From the NCBI GenBank assembly GCA_030789695.1, contig CM061142.1, positions 358,955,486 to 359,019,485 of the forward strand: a stretch of DNA of 64,000 nt. The letters run 5' to 3'. Made by a program: the position numbers and the translations under genes. The stretch comes from Scilla litardierei. Lineage: Eukaryota; Streptophyta; Magnoliopsida; Asparagales; Asparagaceae. The notes below the pieces were generated by a model, which was given only the letters and a program-made list of their open reading frames with translations, ran no database searches and was not told the DNA's origin. Shown here piece after piece: positions 22,353 to 34,711 of the stretch (position 1 is its first letter; the number at the start of each line of letters is the position of its first letter).

Positions 22353-23118
22353 CGATGCACGAATTTTTCAAATAGCTTGCGAATTATTTCCAACTTTTTC
22401 ATATAATTTATAAATTATTCATGTACTATTTAATTACAAATTATTTACAAAGCATGATATTTTTATGTTAGCGAATTATTCATTACAATTCGTTATTATT
22501 TGCTAACTTTATGAATTATTCAAAAAAACTAACAAGTTTTTAATTTATTATGAGATTAAAAGGATTTGAATCCATACATTCTACTTGAAAAACGAAACAA
22601 ACTAACAATAGGCAACTAACATTTATTGACGATATACTCATAAATTATTTTAAATAATTATGTTACAGTAATATTATCATTTTATAATAAGCAAAACTAT
22701 TACCAAATTTAATGGAATTATTTTCAAAAACTTTTAACTATACATATTATTCATGAATAAAATTCTATTTAGCAAAAATACCTCTTAATTATTTTTTCAT
22801 TTTCAATTAATAAGATAATAGAAGAATTTCCTTACTTTCCTTTCAACTTTCTTCAAAATTTCTTTGGTAACCAAACATAAAAAAGAATCTCATTTCATTT
22901 TCATTTTCATATTTTTCCTTTTCTTTTTCATTTCACTTGTCTTTCATACATTTTCTATTGAACCAAACACACCCTTAATCTTTCTTAAGTTGACATAGTC
23001 TAGTAAATTATAAAAAAATTCCAATATTGTAGCTGAAAATAATATTTTGTCCTTATTTTACATGAAACTTACTTGCGTGCTTCATAGAAAATAAAAACAA
23101 ATAAGAAAATCAACATAT
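22353..23118. other. AT-rich intergenic DNA
   Basis: Many GAATTATT-like words and poly-A/T runs; nothing coding seen. Confidence 0.45.
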
Positions 23119-23452
23119 TAGTTAGGATTGGAAGAAGTGATGGTTCATAGTATCCACCATACCATATATATATATATTATTCATATAGGTGTTACAAATT
23201 AATGGAACCCAAGGGACACCCACTAATGTGTGTAATTGTGGGTGTTAGTGGGTGGGGACCAAAGGTCTCCCCCATTCATAACACTTCCCACATCCATCCA
23301 TGCTTAGCATATGAATTCTTCAGGATCCAATATGCTAATGTGGGATGGATACTGATGGATCCAGAGTTACTGTGTTTTGCCTCGTTAAAACATTAGCTGT
23401 GGAAAACCTAGTGGGAAAACTAGCAGCTTAAGGAAAAAGAGTACAATACACA
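23119..23452 (-). repeat. RE4 3' LTR
   Basis: The first ~165 bp (TTAGGATTGGAAGAAGTGATGG... to ...CATTCATAACA) match 29953-30112 in the same orientation. The remainder has the TGCCTCGTTAAAAC...GGAAAAAGAGTACAATACA block that ends many plant copia LTRs read in this direction, followed by the polypurine tract ATCAGGGGGGAGTC on the minus strand. It also contains an imperfect inverted repeat around 23288-23355 (TCCATCCATGCTTAGCATA and its partner). Confidence 0.72.
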
Positions 23453-23501
23453 AGTGACTCCCCCCTGATCCGTACAAGCTTCAGGCTTGTAGGTCTTTCA
23501 A

Positions 23502-23876
23502 CTATCGCATCCATATATCTTTTACAAGCTTTCTAAAAGTACATCTAGGCAATGCCTTAGTAAATAGATCAGCTAAATTATTACAAGACGGAATTTGCCG
23601 TACTTCAATTTGCTTCTGCTCTTGTAGCTTGTACGTCCAGAAGAACTTGGGAGAGATGTGCTTCGTCCTGTCGCCCTTGATGTAACCCGCTTGTAGTTGA
23701 GCTATACAAGCTGCATTATCTTCAAATAAAATGGTTGGCTCAAGGTCGTCCGTCTTTAGGCCGGTCATCACTAGAATGTGATGAATGACTGAACGAAGCC
23801 AGACACATTCTCTGCTAGCTTCATGAAGCGCTAGGAGCTCTGAATGTTGGGATGAGACTGCTTCATAGATTTCCAT
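23502..23876 (-). pseudogene. RE4 RNase H, C-terminal part
   Basis: Shows ALHEASRECVWLRSV, the FEDNAACIAQL block with a catalytic Asp, GDRTKHISPKFFW, and the NLADLFTKALP ending typical of copia RNase H; the stop is at 23502. The N-terminal third of the domain lies at 23877-23995 in shifted frames. Confidence 0.83.
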
Positions 23877-23999
23877 GAGAAGGTCGTACCACCGTAGGTG
23901 AACACGAAACCAGTCTAGGTGTGTGGATCAGACCTGTAACGTGCATCTACATAACCAATCAAAGTGGAAGATCCACCTTTTGGGATGAATAATACCATG

Positions 24000-24990
24000 T
24001 CAATCAACCCTTGAAGGTAGCGTAAGAAGCTTCTTAACTCCGTTCCAATGGCGCTTTGTGGGTGTTGAACTGTATCTGGCTAGTAGGTTGACTACGAACG
24101 CTATGTCGGGATACGTGCAGTTTGCTAGATATAGAAGTGCTCCAATGGCATTAAGGTAAGGTACTTCAGGACCTAATGTTTCCTCCCCCTCTTCCGGCGG
24201 CTGGAAAGGGTCCTTATGTACATCCAAAGATCTAACGACCATTGGTGTACTTAGAGGATGGCTCTTATCCATATGGAAATTTTTAAGTAATTTCATTGTG
24301 TATGTGGATTGGTGTAACAGGGTTCATCCGCTAAGTTGTTCTATTTGTAAGACAAGACAATATTTTGTCTTGCCCAGGTCTTTCATTTCAAATGTTAGTT
24401 TTAGGCTTGTAGATATATCATCAATCTCTGCATGAGATCCGAAGAGGTTTAAGTCATCTACATAGACGGCTATTAATACGAATCCTATTCCCGTGGTTTT
24501 AATGAAAATACACGGGCAAACTTCATTATTGGTAAAAACTTGTTGAACAAGGAATTCACTCAGTCTGTTATACCACTTATTTTCGATTGCTTAAGACCAT
24601 ATAATGTTCTTTGAAGCTTAACAGAATAGACGTCCCAAGGTCTATCTTTTAGTTCTCTTGGTATTTTGAAACCATCTGGAAGTTTCATACAGATATCTTT
24701 ATCTATATTGACATATAAATATGCAGTCACAATGTCCATGAGAATTTCTAGGCCTTCCATTAATGTTATGCTTATTATGAATTGGAATGTGCTCGCATCC
24801 ATAACCGGGGAATATGTATCTTCATAATCTATCCCCGGTCGTTGGGAAAATCCCTGAGCTATAAGCCGTGCTTTGTAGCGCACGATCTGATTATTCTCAT
24901 TTCTTTTCCTTACGAATACCCACTTGTATCCCACAGGTTTTACACATATTGGTGTCTGAATTACTAGTCCAAAGACTTTGTGTTTCAAGA
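24000..24990 (-). pseudogene. RE4 reverse transcriptase, several frame breaks
   Basis: From the 5' side: KPVGYKWVFVRKRNENN and YKARLIAQGFSQRPGIDYEDTYSPVMD (24780-24930), a catalytic-region IVTAYLY where copia RTs have a D-x-AFL pattern, LYGLKQS (24600), then in another frame the YVDDLN box (about 24445-24465), and finally KLLKNFHMDKSHPLSTPM and YPDIAFVVNLLARYSS (24060-24290). At least two frameshifts and a stop at 24000 separate these pieces, so the enzyme is dead. Confidence 0.83.
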
Positions 24991-25273
24991 CTGAGTCCAG
25001 CTCTACTCCTATTGCTTCGTTCCATGTTGGCCAATCATCTCTGCATTTGCATTCAGCTAGAGATCGTGGATCGATATCATCGTCGCATTAAGCGACGTGA
25101 ACAACAATATCGAATGCAAAGTCGTCGTCATCGACAGTGCTTTTTCAGTCCAGTACCTCCCCAGTACATACAAAATTTAATGATATTTCTCTTGTATTGT
25201 CCTTTTTGGGGGACTGAAGGAGGGGAGAGGTTTTTGGTCTAAGCTCAGTAATCTCTGGTGTGATATTCGTTAT

Positions 25274-25957
25274 TTATCCGGGTATTTTCCTCTTGCGAAG
25301 GAATTTATCCTTGGAGCCAGGCGGTCGTCCTCTTTTTATTTGAGGTACGGCGGATTTTGCTGCCGGTGGATTGCACCCATCTTTGGGGATGTTAATCCTA
25401 GCTGGCATATTGGAAGCAGGGACATGTGACCTGATAATCTTCTGATTATCAGTGAATTTGTCAGGAAGTAAATGTACTATATTCTGAATGTGAAGGATCT
25501 TAAGGATCTCATCTTCACACAGATTAGTACATGCATCATAAAGAGACAAAGACTTAGTGTCCCAAGAAATGGTCTCTGAAGCTTCAGGCTTCTTGGTTTG
25601 TGAGCCAAGTTTGGGAAAAGAATTTTCGTCAAACTCACAATCTTCAAGACAAGCCTTAAATGCGTCGCCTATTAAAGGCTCAAAGAATCTAATAATGGAT
25701 GGTGAATTATACCCTACGTAGATACCAAGACAGCATTGAGGACCCATTTTAGACCTCTGTGGAGGAGATATGGGAACATAGACTGCAAAACCGAATACTC
25801 TCAAGTGAGAAATATTTGGAGGTACACCATATGCAAGCTGCATCAGCGATAAAATATGACCACATAGGGTTGTATTCTGATAAGCGAAGCGGCATGCAAA
25901 ATGGTATGTCCCCATGCATCCACATGAAACTGTGATTGCATTAGCAATGGAAAGCAA
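25274..25957 (-). pseudogene. RE4 integrase C-terminal region
   Basis: Contains ISHLRVFGFAVYVPI, PPQRSKMGP and LGIYVGYNSPSIIRF, the conserved block after the copia integrase core, then a variable linker with GRPPGSKDK before RT. Confidence 0.8.
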
Positions 25958-26297
25958 TCCATTGCAGTCTCTTTATAAGAGAATCAGCCAAACCATTCTG
26001 GTTGTGAACATGAGCTACTGGATGTTCAATTTCAATGCCAGTTGCTTGGCAATAGTCTTAAAAGACTTGAGAAGTAAATTCTCCAGCATTGTCTAGACGT
26101 AATTTTTAATTTGATTATCTAGAAAATATGCCCGCAACTTTATTATTTATGCCAATAGCTTTGGAAAAGATAGGTTGCCGGTGGACAAAAGGCACACAGA
26201 CCATTTGAAAGATGCATCTATTAGTACCATAAAGTATCGAAACGGACCACTTGATTGGGTGAATTGGCCCACAAATGTCCCCATGTATTCTCTCCAA
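25958..26297 (-). pseudogene. RE4 integrase core remnants
   Basis: RIHGDICGPIHP (about 26260-26295) is the region with the first catalytic Asp; the rest of the core lies in shifted frames to about 25960 and includes a recognisable NGLAES-like region near 25985-26000. Heavily mutated. Confidence 0.65.
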
Positions 26298-26552
26298 GTA
26301 GCTAGGAGACTCAAGCCCCCACTAGGTGGGATGGTCTCGTGATTAGTTTACACTTATAACAGGGGGGATAATGAAAATCACTCATTTGAAGAATCTTCAG
26401 GTTCTTCAAATTATGTCCACAGGGGTTATGATGCAGTGCATCGTTACTGATCATGGGTGACCTAGTCTATAATGCCAGAGACTGAATTCTGGTGATGTAG
26501 AACAATGCTGGTGTACCATCAGATTAACTTCTCTAGGTTGGATGTATGTTTG

Positions 26553-26900
26553 CTAAAGGCCCGACGAGAGTCCTTTAAAACGTTCTAGAATGGTTTTAAT
26601 ACCATCCTTATAACGAGTAATATACAAATATTCAATATTATTGAAATCATCAGTTTCCAAGTGATATCCGTTTAAACGGATGTCCTTGAAACTTAGTAGA
26701 TTTCTGTTTGATTTTGGAGAAAATAAAGCATCCTTTATTATAACTTGAATCTTGTTTGGGAGCAATAAAATTGCTTCACCTGATCCTTCTATTATATTAT
26801 AAGTCCCGAAATTGTAGTGACGTGACCCTGATAATTAATAATGTGATTAAAATAGCATCTGTCTCGAACGATTGTGTGCGTGGAGACACTGTCCACTAGG
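26553..26900 (-). pseudogene. RE4 protease and pre-integrase remnant
   Basis: The minus strand near 26860-26895 reads ECLVDSVSTHTIVRD, the copia protease region in which the third residue of the DSG-type triad is changed. LFSPKSNRNLLSF follows at about 26690-26730, the usual block between protease and integrase. Confidence 0.7.
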
Positions 26901-27112
26901 CATTCACACTTCACTCTAGAAAAGAATGTAAAAACTTTTATGAAGAGGAAAACACATTCGATTCATTAATAAATGGACATAATAGAAGATACATTATTCA
27001 TTAATGAAAAAGACTTTAAAGATAAATAAATCAGCTTTAGTCAAGGAGGTCGTTATTCTCGAAATCCTCGGTGGTGAACCTAGTTGGAGGCTGTATATCC
27101 ACCAAATTTGTT

Positions 27113-28026
27113 TCAGTAGAAGGATTCAAGCTTGCCATATACAAATCTTGGAGGTGGTGTGGCGTATGATAGACCCTGGACTAATGTCCAGTCATGCCAC
27201 ATCTGTGGCATTTGTCTTCCCAATTTTCTTGGGAGCAGACATGTGGCCAGAGGTAGTCCTCTTCCATGTATTCTTTTTCTTCCCCTCATTATTATTGTTC
27301 TGGGGAGGAGCTCGGGTTTGCTTCTTCGCAACTTTTCCCTTATTGTATCTACCTTTGTGCTTGTTCTTCATCTTCTGGGAAGAAACTGTGTGAGCCTCAG
27401 GGAGAGGAGTAGAACCAATAGTGCGTAGGTTATGAGTGGCCAGTAGGATGTCTCTGTTCTGTTCTGCCATAAGAAGGCATTTAGAGTAAATCAGAGTACC
27501 TCGTGAACTTGCGTTCACGATACTGTTGCATGAGAATAGCATCCTTCTCATGGAAGGAGGTATATGTCTTCTCAAGCATGCAGGTATCCGCGACTTGTTC
27601 ATCATACAACTTTAGGCGTAAGGTGATGTTATGGAGAGTTGAGTTATACTCAGCTACGAACTTGAAGTCCTAAAGTCGAAGAATTTCCCACTCATAACGT
27701 GCATGAGTGAGGATCACATCTTTTCGATGTTTGTATCTGTCCTCAAGTGCTGTTTACAGTTCATAAGGGTCTTCCACTGTTAGATATTCGGCCTTCAGGG
27801 TCCGATCAATATGTCTCCTGATATAGATAATGGCTTTTCTGTTCTCTATATTGGAGACTCTAACAGTAGAATACCTTTCACCAATTGTCACAGCCATAGC
27901 TAGAGCTTGAATTGTGTGACTTAGGTCCTACGAGTGCAGGTGAAACTTCAGGTCCAGCTGTCAGCTCAAGTAATTTTTGACAGCCGCATCGAGAACATCA
28001 AAATCGACGCTCGCAATCTTTGCCAT
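27113..28026 (-). pseudogene. RE4 gag
   Basis: An ATG at 28024-28026 begins MAKIASVDFDVLDAAVKNYL, a classic plant copia gag start, but a TGA follows after 21 residues. In other frames come EYLTVEDPYEL, DRYKHRKDVILTHARYEW, and a basic tail (27192-27450). Near 27170-27195 a zinc knuckle is visible (CHRCGMTGH) whose next codon is TAG and whose last Cys is Tyr. The gene is therefore inactive. Confidence 0.78.
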
Positions 28027-29060
28027 TTATCTAAGCATGCAATAATCATGAATTAATTATTTTTTCAAAAATTGAGACATGCATGGTATTAAAACAAAAA
28101 TAGTTGTGGGGATCGGCCGGTCATAACTAAAAAAATAAAAGTCCAAATTCCATTATATAATCTGAAGTACGATAAAATTAAAATTAAAATTTGGAAACCC
28201 TCAGGGGGTCCCAGCATTAGCAATTTTGCCTCCTTCTTCAGGCTAAGTATCTCCGGGATTTGGTTTTTACATTTAGTTCCTCACTACATTTTCACTCGAA
28301 AGGGGAAAAAATGCGAAGAAAATAAATAGTGGTGACTAATAACGGCCGATCCAAAAACCACAAGATAGTCTTACCAGCATTCCAGGCAATTTATATAAAA
28401 TAATTATGCAACTTCGCAGGCATAAACACTTTATCTTATTCAACATCGCAAGCAAATTTATTGGTGAAATATATATAATTTACGTTTAATAATTACTTGG
28501 ACCACTCGAAAACGTTATTACCCGTTAGGTTAGGTAACTAACGACAGAGCGGTCTCAGGATCATTGTAATTATTAAATCGTGACATAATAATAATTTTAA
28601 TCCAATTAAAAATTAGGCGATTGATTAAGAATTCAGAAATAGATTTATAACTTGCCCCAAATACCCCGAGAGGAGTTAGTTATACTCAATATCCTTTCCC
28701 TGATTATCCCTGATTTTTCTGGATTTTTCCAAAAAAAATTCAGATTTTTTCTAAATTTTCCAGTATTTTATGTAAATTCCAGGAATTTATAGGGTATTTT
28801 TTGAAATATTTAATAATTTCAGAATTAGAAGGAAAAATTGGCCTGCAGGCCAGAGGCCCGCAGGCTGGCTGTGGGCTTCAATCCCATCAGTCAAAAATAC
28901 CAATATTTTTATTTTTATTATTTATTTATTTTTTCTGTACTGGGCTCACAGCCCATCAGGGGAGGCCTTCTCCCTCTCACCCTAGGGTTAGGGTGTAAAA
29001 ATGGGGGAAGGAAAGGGGTTAACCGGGGGTGGCCACTGCCAGGGGCGGCGACCTAGAGCA
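28027..29060 (-). other. RE4 leader, AT-rich part
   Basis: About 1 kb upstream of gag with no coding region; it is unusually long for a copia leader and may include an unrelated insertion. Confidence 0.45.
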
Positions 29061-29123
29061 GTGCATGGTAGTGCAAAAGGAGGTCTCCTGACAGGGGTGA
29101 CATCGCTGCAGGAGGCCCCCCGA

Positions 29124-29163
<40 letters not shown>

Positions 29164-29507
29164 GGCGCTAAGGGAGGCACCCCGACAGGGGGGGTGGCGC
29201 TGCAGGAGGCCCCCATCAAGGGGGTGGCACTAACGGAGGCCCCCCCTGACAGCGGGTGGCGCTGCAAGAAGCCCCCCCCCCATCAAGGGGGTGGCACTAA
29301 GGGAGGCCCCCCTGACAGGGTGGTGGCACTGCAGGATGCCCCCTCCGTCCGGGGGTGGCGAATCGAGAGGTCCGACAGGGGGCGACACGTCGGTAGGCCA
29401 CATCCCTGACAGGTAGTGGCGCAGTGGTAGGCCCCCCGACAGGGAGGGTGACGATATGGGAGGGCCCCTCCAATAGGGGGGTAGCATCGATTTGAAGCCC
29501 TCCCAAC

Positions 29508-29540
<33 letters not shown>

Positions 29541-29600
29541 CCGGCAGTTCGAAGGCCCCCTGATGGGGGGGATGGGCGGGGTGGCCGGTGCCAGTGTACC
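29061..29600. repeat. GC-rich minisatellite with poly-G runs of 38 and 28
   Basis: Roughly 15 imperfect units of about 30-35 bp of the form GGTGGCGCTGCAGGAGGCCCCC plus GACAGGG or ATCAAGGG. Two runs of uninterrupted G lie at 29125-29162 and 29509-29536. The minus-strand proline-rich open frames here are by-products. Length of the G runs may partly be a sequencing artefact. Confidence 0.85.
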
Positions 29601-29952
29601 CTTGGGGGCGGCTTGCAAGCGCAGGTGGCAGTGACCCATTTATTTATTGTTTTTTAATAAATAATCTATTCAAAAAAGATTTAAAAGTAGTTTTTAATAG
29701 TAAATCTGTGTGTTTGAAATTGATTTTCTTATCGATCTTGCTATAGATTTAGCTATAAATCTCTTGGAGAAAAAATATCACAGATTTATCAACACGCGCA
29801 TGAAAATTTTTGATCTAGTGGTTTCTATATTTTACCTCTAGATCCTACCCGTCGGATCTATCGAAGTTTGGAGAAGGAAGCCCAATCCGCATCCTCGCGA
29901 TTCGTCTGTCGGCAGGGATTCGGCTCAACTGATGAGCGTGCCTGAAAACATT
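29601..29952 (-). other. RE4 leader, inner part
   Basis: No ORF. A primer-binding site is not recognisable next to the LTR-like repeat; the expected position reads CTCATCAGTTGAGC on the minus strand, at best a decayed site. Confidence 0.4.
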
Positions 29953-30112
29953 TTAGGAATGGAAGAAATGATGGCTCATGGTATCCACCATAGCCATATA
30001 TATATTATTCATATAGGTGTTACAAATTAATGGAACCCAAGGGACACCCACTAATAGTGGGTGTAATGGTGGATGTTAGTGTGTGTAGACCAAAGGTCTC
30101 CTTCATTCATAA
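29953..30112 (-). repeat. RE4 5' LTR, truncated
   Basis: Matches 23119-23284 from TTTAGGAATGGAAGAAATGATGG to ...CATTCATAACA. The remaining half of the LTR (the U3 side seen at 23285-23452) is absent, so the element has lost its promoter end here. Confidence 0.72.
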
Positions 30113-31261
30113 CAATATTAGAATTTAGAGCTATTAGGATAAATTTTTGGAATAAAGAGAGTTAGTGTATACCATATCTTATCTTATTTACACCTTAGTG
30201 AGGCTATTAACTATAGAATGGTGGGTACAAGCAGTGCATTTCAAATGTGAGATGATCTCGCTTTCATTGGACGGTTATGAAGAGTGCTCATCGGACTCGG
30301 ATTGAGGCAACGAATATGGAGCAAATCCACGTACACGTGGCAGCCACAGACTCCATCGTGCGAGATCTGATGGTCGAGAGATGTGGCAGGCTACGGATCC
30401 GAGTTCCTAGTTAATTTAAGCAGATTTCAGATCCACTAACCAACCTAACCCGAAGCTAAATATAAGGGGGTACTCTGATCCGTATTCAGATGGTTCTAGA
30501 GCATATTTTGGGCGTATTTTGAGTGTATCTGTGCGTAACTTTCTGGGGATTTGGAGCCAGAGACAATGGGGTAATTCTGAGGAGATCTAAGGGCTATTTG
30601 AGGAGCTTTGGTGATTGAAATCTTAACTTTTGCTTTGTATTTTGAGTATTAGACTCGTATTTTGAGTAATTGATGATACATTTGACCATTAATATTTTTT
30701 TCTCTCTCTCTTTATGAATGGCTAATTCCAATATGTGTTGGTTATGATGTAGTTAGAGCTCTGTAATCTTCGATTTTGATGTCTTTTTTGCTCTATTTTC
30801 ATGTCATATCACGTATTTTATCGATTTCTTTGTATTATTTATATTTGGGTAGGTTCATTTTCGACGTAGGCATTCTTGAATCGAATATTTTCCTAGTAAG
30901 ACTTATTTGTGATGCAATCCTAGCAGATGTATCGTGACTCGAGAGCGCACTTGTACTTATTTTCTTTACGAAATTGATTACTTGCGTGATTACTTTTTGG
31001 CACTATTTTATGCACTTTATCGCTATATTTTCCGACGTTCTCATACCCTAGCCGGATGAAACATTGAGTTATAGAAAAAACATTAATACTAATTAATTGC
31101 AAAACCCCTCACAAAATTACAACCAACACATGCTCTTCATATTGGTATCTTAGATTTGCCTTCCATGTAATCACTTTTAGGACAACTCTTCGTTTACTTA
31201 AAACCATTGTCACGATTTTCTCGCATTCAAAAAGTGATAGCTTTTTGTCGTTTTATTTCAC
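30113..31261. other. Unclassified, LTR-like DNA
   Basis: A TATA-like AAATATAAGG at about 30459 is followed by T/G-rich DNA with repeated TATTTTGAGTRT words, which resembles the transcribed part of a gypsy LTR on the plus strand. No coding region or second copy is visible. Confidence 0.35.
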
Positions 31262-31899
31262 TTTATAGACTGATGTTAAAGCCAAAATTGACCGATATAG
31301 TTGTCAGGCTGATGTAGACTCTTGGTGCTGAGTCGAAGCCTTGTCAGGAAATGGAGTGGGACCCTCGGTTAGAAGGACCGGTGTCGAGTGATGGTAGTTG
31401 ATGATAGTACGATGCTCGAACGACATTCAAACAACTAATGTGTCGATTTTCCTAGACTAGGAAGCTCGATAACAACCCTCGACGTTGGATGATGACCGTC
31501 AATATGCACCACAGGGATACGTTCGGGGGTCAAAGTCTGGGTTCCGACCTAAATCCCCTCCGATGCTTAAGTTAGTATGTGAACTTAAGGAAGAGAGGGA
31601 ACTTGATGCAACTGAGATCGACACACGGAGGTTCGTCTCACGACTGGCGGCACAAGCTTTATAGTGTAAGAAATATCAGCTGAGAAAGTAGAGTTCTATG
31701 TCTTAGACCTCGTAGCTTGGAGATGGGACCCGCCATTGTATTTATATGCGTTCAGGATCCCTTTGGAGACGTTGGACAGATAACGGCCACACATAATGGT
31801 GCCACGATCTTTCCTGTCACGCCCTGCTTATCAAGTACGAGAAGCGAGACACGAAGAGGTCCGCTCAGACTTGAAGCTGTGAAGCCACAGTCCGATGTC
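31262..31899 (-). repeat. RE5: gypsy (Tat-like) LTR fragment
   Basis: On the minus strand a TATA box (CATATAAATA, about 31738-31747) is followed some 180 bp later by ACTAACTTAAGCATCGGAGG (about 31556-31575), a sequence typical of the U5 part of Tat-type gypsy LTRs. No internal domain is present and the ends are not defined. Confidence 0.55.
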
Positions 31900-32925
31900 T
31901 CAAGGGTAAAAATCTATAATGTCTGCGGAATACATTTTTCTTACAATGTTCCAACCGCGTCCAAAATGTACTCTCTTCACATAAATGGCATGCACACTTT
32001 CCTTTGATAACATGGCCCTCAAGTTGAAATTCTGTTCCCTGTACCCATCATACACATCTACACTCGTGTCCCTTATTTGTTTCAAATCTTCAATTAATAG
32101 AAACAAGTATATGTCTATATCATTTGCTGGTTGTTTAGGCCCAGAAATTAACATAGACAACATCATGTACTTGCGCTTCATGCATACCCTTGGAGGTAGA
32201 TTATAAATTACCAAAGACAACATCATGTACTTGCGCTTCATGCATAACCTTGGAGGTAGATTATAAATCACCAAAATCACTTGCCATATGCTGTGGGAAC
32301 TACTTTGAATACCATGTGGGTTCATTCTGTCAGTAGAAAATGTAATTCATAGGTTTCTTGCTTCTTCCCCAAACTAATGATAATCGTGATCAAATTTTGT
32401 CCATTGATGAGAATCTGATGGGTGACAGAACATACCATCTTTAATCTATTCATTTGAATGCCACGTCAAGTGTTTAACATCTTCTGAACTGTGATACATG
32501 AGCCTAAATCTCAGTATTATGGGGACATACCATAACACCTTCACTGGAGTTAATTCTTTTCTCTTATTTCGTGAGGCATTACATTTAGGACACCTGTTTA
32601 ACGAAGCATATTCATTACAAAATAAGATGCAATCATTAGGACAAGCATGAATCCTTTCGTACTTCATGCCTATAGAGCATAACATTCGCTTAGCCTCATA
32701 TGTTCGACTAGGAAGCACATTATCTTCTGGCAACATATCCTTTAGAATTGTGAGTATTTCGGTGAAGCTCTTGTCAGACCATGCATTGCTCGCTTTCAAG
32801 TTATACAATTTTAATACCACCGACAATTGGTTGAACTTAGTACAACCACTGTACAATGGCTTCTCTGCATCACTTACCAACCTCGTAAACATTCCATGAC
32901 TATCCCGGAGTTCCTCTTCAACCAA
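31900..32925 (-). pseudogene. CACTA transposase (Tnp2-type), central part
   Basis: The upper part (32925-32446) has FTEILTILKDMLPEDNVLP, CPNDCILFCNEYASLNRCPKC and KVLWYVPIILR, all conserved Tnp2 blocks. It stops at a TAG (32446-32448), and the same frame then continues through two more stops to a segment with SSHSIWQVILVIYNLPP and ISGPKQPANDIDIYL (32325-31900). At 32161-32280 a 60-bp unit is tandemly duplicated, adding 20 in-frame residues that repeat IYNLPPRLCMKRKYMMLSL. The DDE core further downstream is absent. Confidence 0.88.
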
Positions 32926-33017
32926 ACTGTCATCTCTTCAAGGCGATCGTCGTCATATGTATTTGTGCTGATATCAATTGTAGCATACCTCTCTGTACTC
33001 CCAAATTCACTGCACTT

Positions 33018-33260
33018 TTATCTTGTCCCACCGTGCATTATCCAATATGTATAACTTTGATCAAATCCATTGCACACTAAATGATCTTTCAACTCATCCA
33101 CGCTAACTCCCCTTGCATAGCAACACTTTAAACAGGGACATATGATTTTCCTTGGATTTTCTGCATGATCAACTACAAATCTAAAGCGCTCTATCCCTCC
33201 ATCCTTATATTCTTTCGATAACCGATTTGCAGTCATCCATTTTCGATCAATATTTATCAA
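33018..33260 (-). pseudogene. CACTA transposase-associated N-terminal domain
   Basis: Shows DRKWMTANRLSKEY and ICPCLKCCYARGVSVDELKDHLVCNGFDQSYTYWIMHG in outline, with the paired Cys residues of the transposase-associated zinc-binding domain that precedes Tnp2. The first codon of the open stretch is TTG, not ATG, and the frame differs from the part at 32925, so an intron or frameshift lies between. Confidence 0.85.
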
Positions 33261-34664
33261 TCAAACAAAAAAATATTAACAGTAGTTATTTTATTATTTG
33301 AGAGGTTAAGGTATGCATGCAAGTAGAAGGCTAACCTGGAGATAATACAAGCAGATGTCAATGTCACCGTTATAGCATAGTAGGGCTTATAGAAGACCAA
33401 TCACAAGTTCTAGATGTACTGAAAAATAAAAAGACAGATTGGAAATGTGTCAAAGAATATGGAAAAAACACAGTTATAGGTATAGGCTCAAAAAATTTAA
33501 TGAAATTACAAAAAAAATCAATATATAAATTTAAGTTATCTGCTATGTGATGTCTTAAATGTCCTAAATCATGAAATAAACCATCATAGTCTGTAAATTA
33601 CACGTAAATAAGTTTAGTTGGAAATTTGAGTACCGTGCGAATTGGCTCTTCTGGCCGTCCTGTTGCACAATCAATTGATGTATGAATACCAACCAGAGTT
33701 GCAGGTATAGTCTCGGGTTTGCTGAGATCGGCATGTTGATAATATCATTAGGTGCACATGTAGAATGAATGCAATGAAAGAAAAAAAATTCAAAAATAGT
33801 TCAAGAACTGTACAATAAATATGCAATTAAAAATGCCACGTCAAAATGAAAGAAGAGGTTTACAAGTTCAAACCACAACTGCCCGAAATCAGTCCAATAT
33901 TTACAGCTAATTGAGTCATTTTATACTGTACTTTCTGCCCCCCAATGCATTACATGGATGGAATTTGTCTAATCAGAGTCACGCATTTCACATATGTCTC
34001 ATGTATGCACAGTGACATAAGCAGATAGTATTTGCATCACAGTTTATTTTATACTAGTTCCAGCCAGTAATCCAGGTCTCATGGCTCAATAGCTAGTGAC
34101 TTTTGATTCTTGAATGCATGACTTAGATGGTCCCAGAAAACACAATTGAAAGCATTTTTTAAGGTATGTTTACATACCAATGAAGCTAATCTCTGGTCAC
34201 AATTCAACAGTAGTTCAACCCAAATATTTTTACTCTACCCTTTAGAAACTTTTCATTGTTCATTCGAATGTCAATAGTTCAAGTCTAGAATACTATCAAA
34301 GCAACCTTTAAAAGATGTCTGAAGTATTCTGTTGGAGCAAATTGATTACCCATGTAGCCTTTGCTAAATAGATTTCACTCTTAACTTGATGCATTTTCAC
34401 AAATCGCAGGTGATATGAACTGTATAAGTCGTGCTATAGATGTATTTCTGACATCAGTTTCACATGAAATGTAAAAAGGACATCAAAAGTAGCAGAATTT
34501 ACATCAATGTCTAAAACTGATTATGCTAAATAATCCATGAGTATATGTGATCAAGCAATGCATTAGTTACCAAGCTTGTGGTGCCCTATTTTCACATATG
34601 TTAATGCCATCCTGACAGATCACACTATGTCACTCACAAACTAATATTACTACAAGATAATATG

Positions 34665-34711
<47 letters not shown>

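Larger units (their letters stand above)
23119..30112 (-). mobile_element. RE4: decayed Ty1/copia element, minus strand
   Basis: The order on the minus strand is LTR-like repeat (29953-30112), long leader with a G-rich minisatellite, gag (28026-27113), protease, integrase, RT, RNase H (ends 23502), polypurine tract (about 23453-23468) and LTR (23452-23119). Every coding segment is interrupted, and the 5' LTR is cut short after about 160 bp, so this is an old copy. The lineage is not assigned. Confidence 0.8.

Noticed and set aside
21865..22371. 168-codon minus-strand frame
   Set aside because: Most of it is the GGCCGACC minisatellite; no domain and no supporting context.
29019..29639. Proline-rich open frames on the minus strand
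   Set aside because: By-products of the G-rich minisatellite; frames on both strands are open and repetitive.
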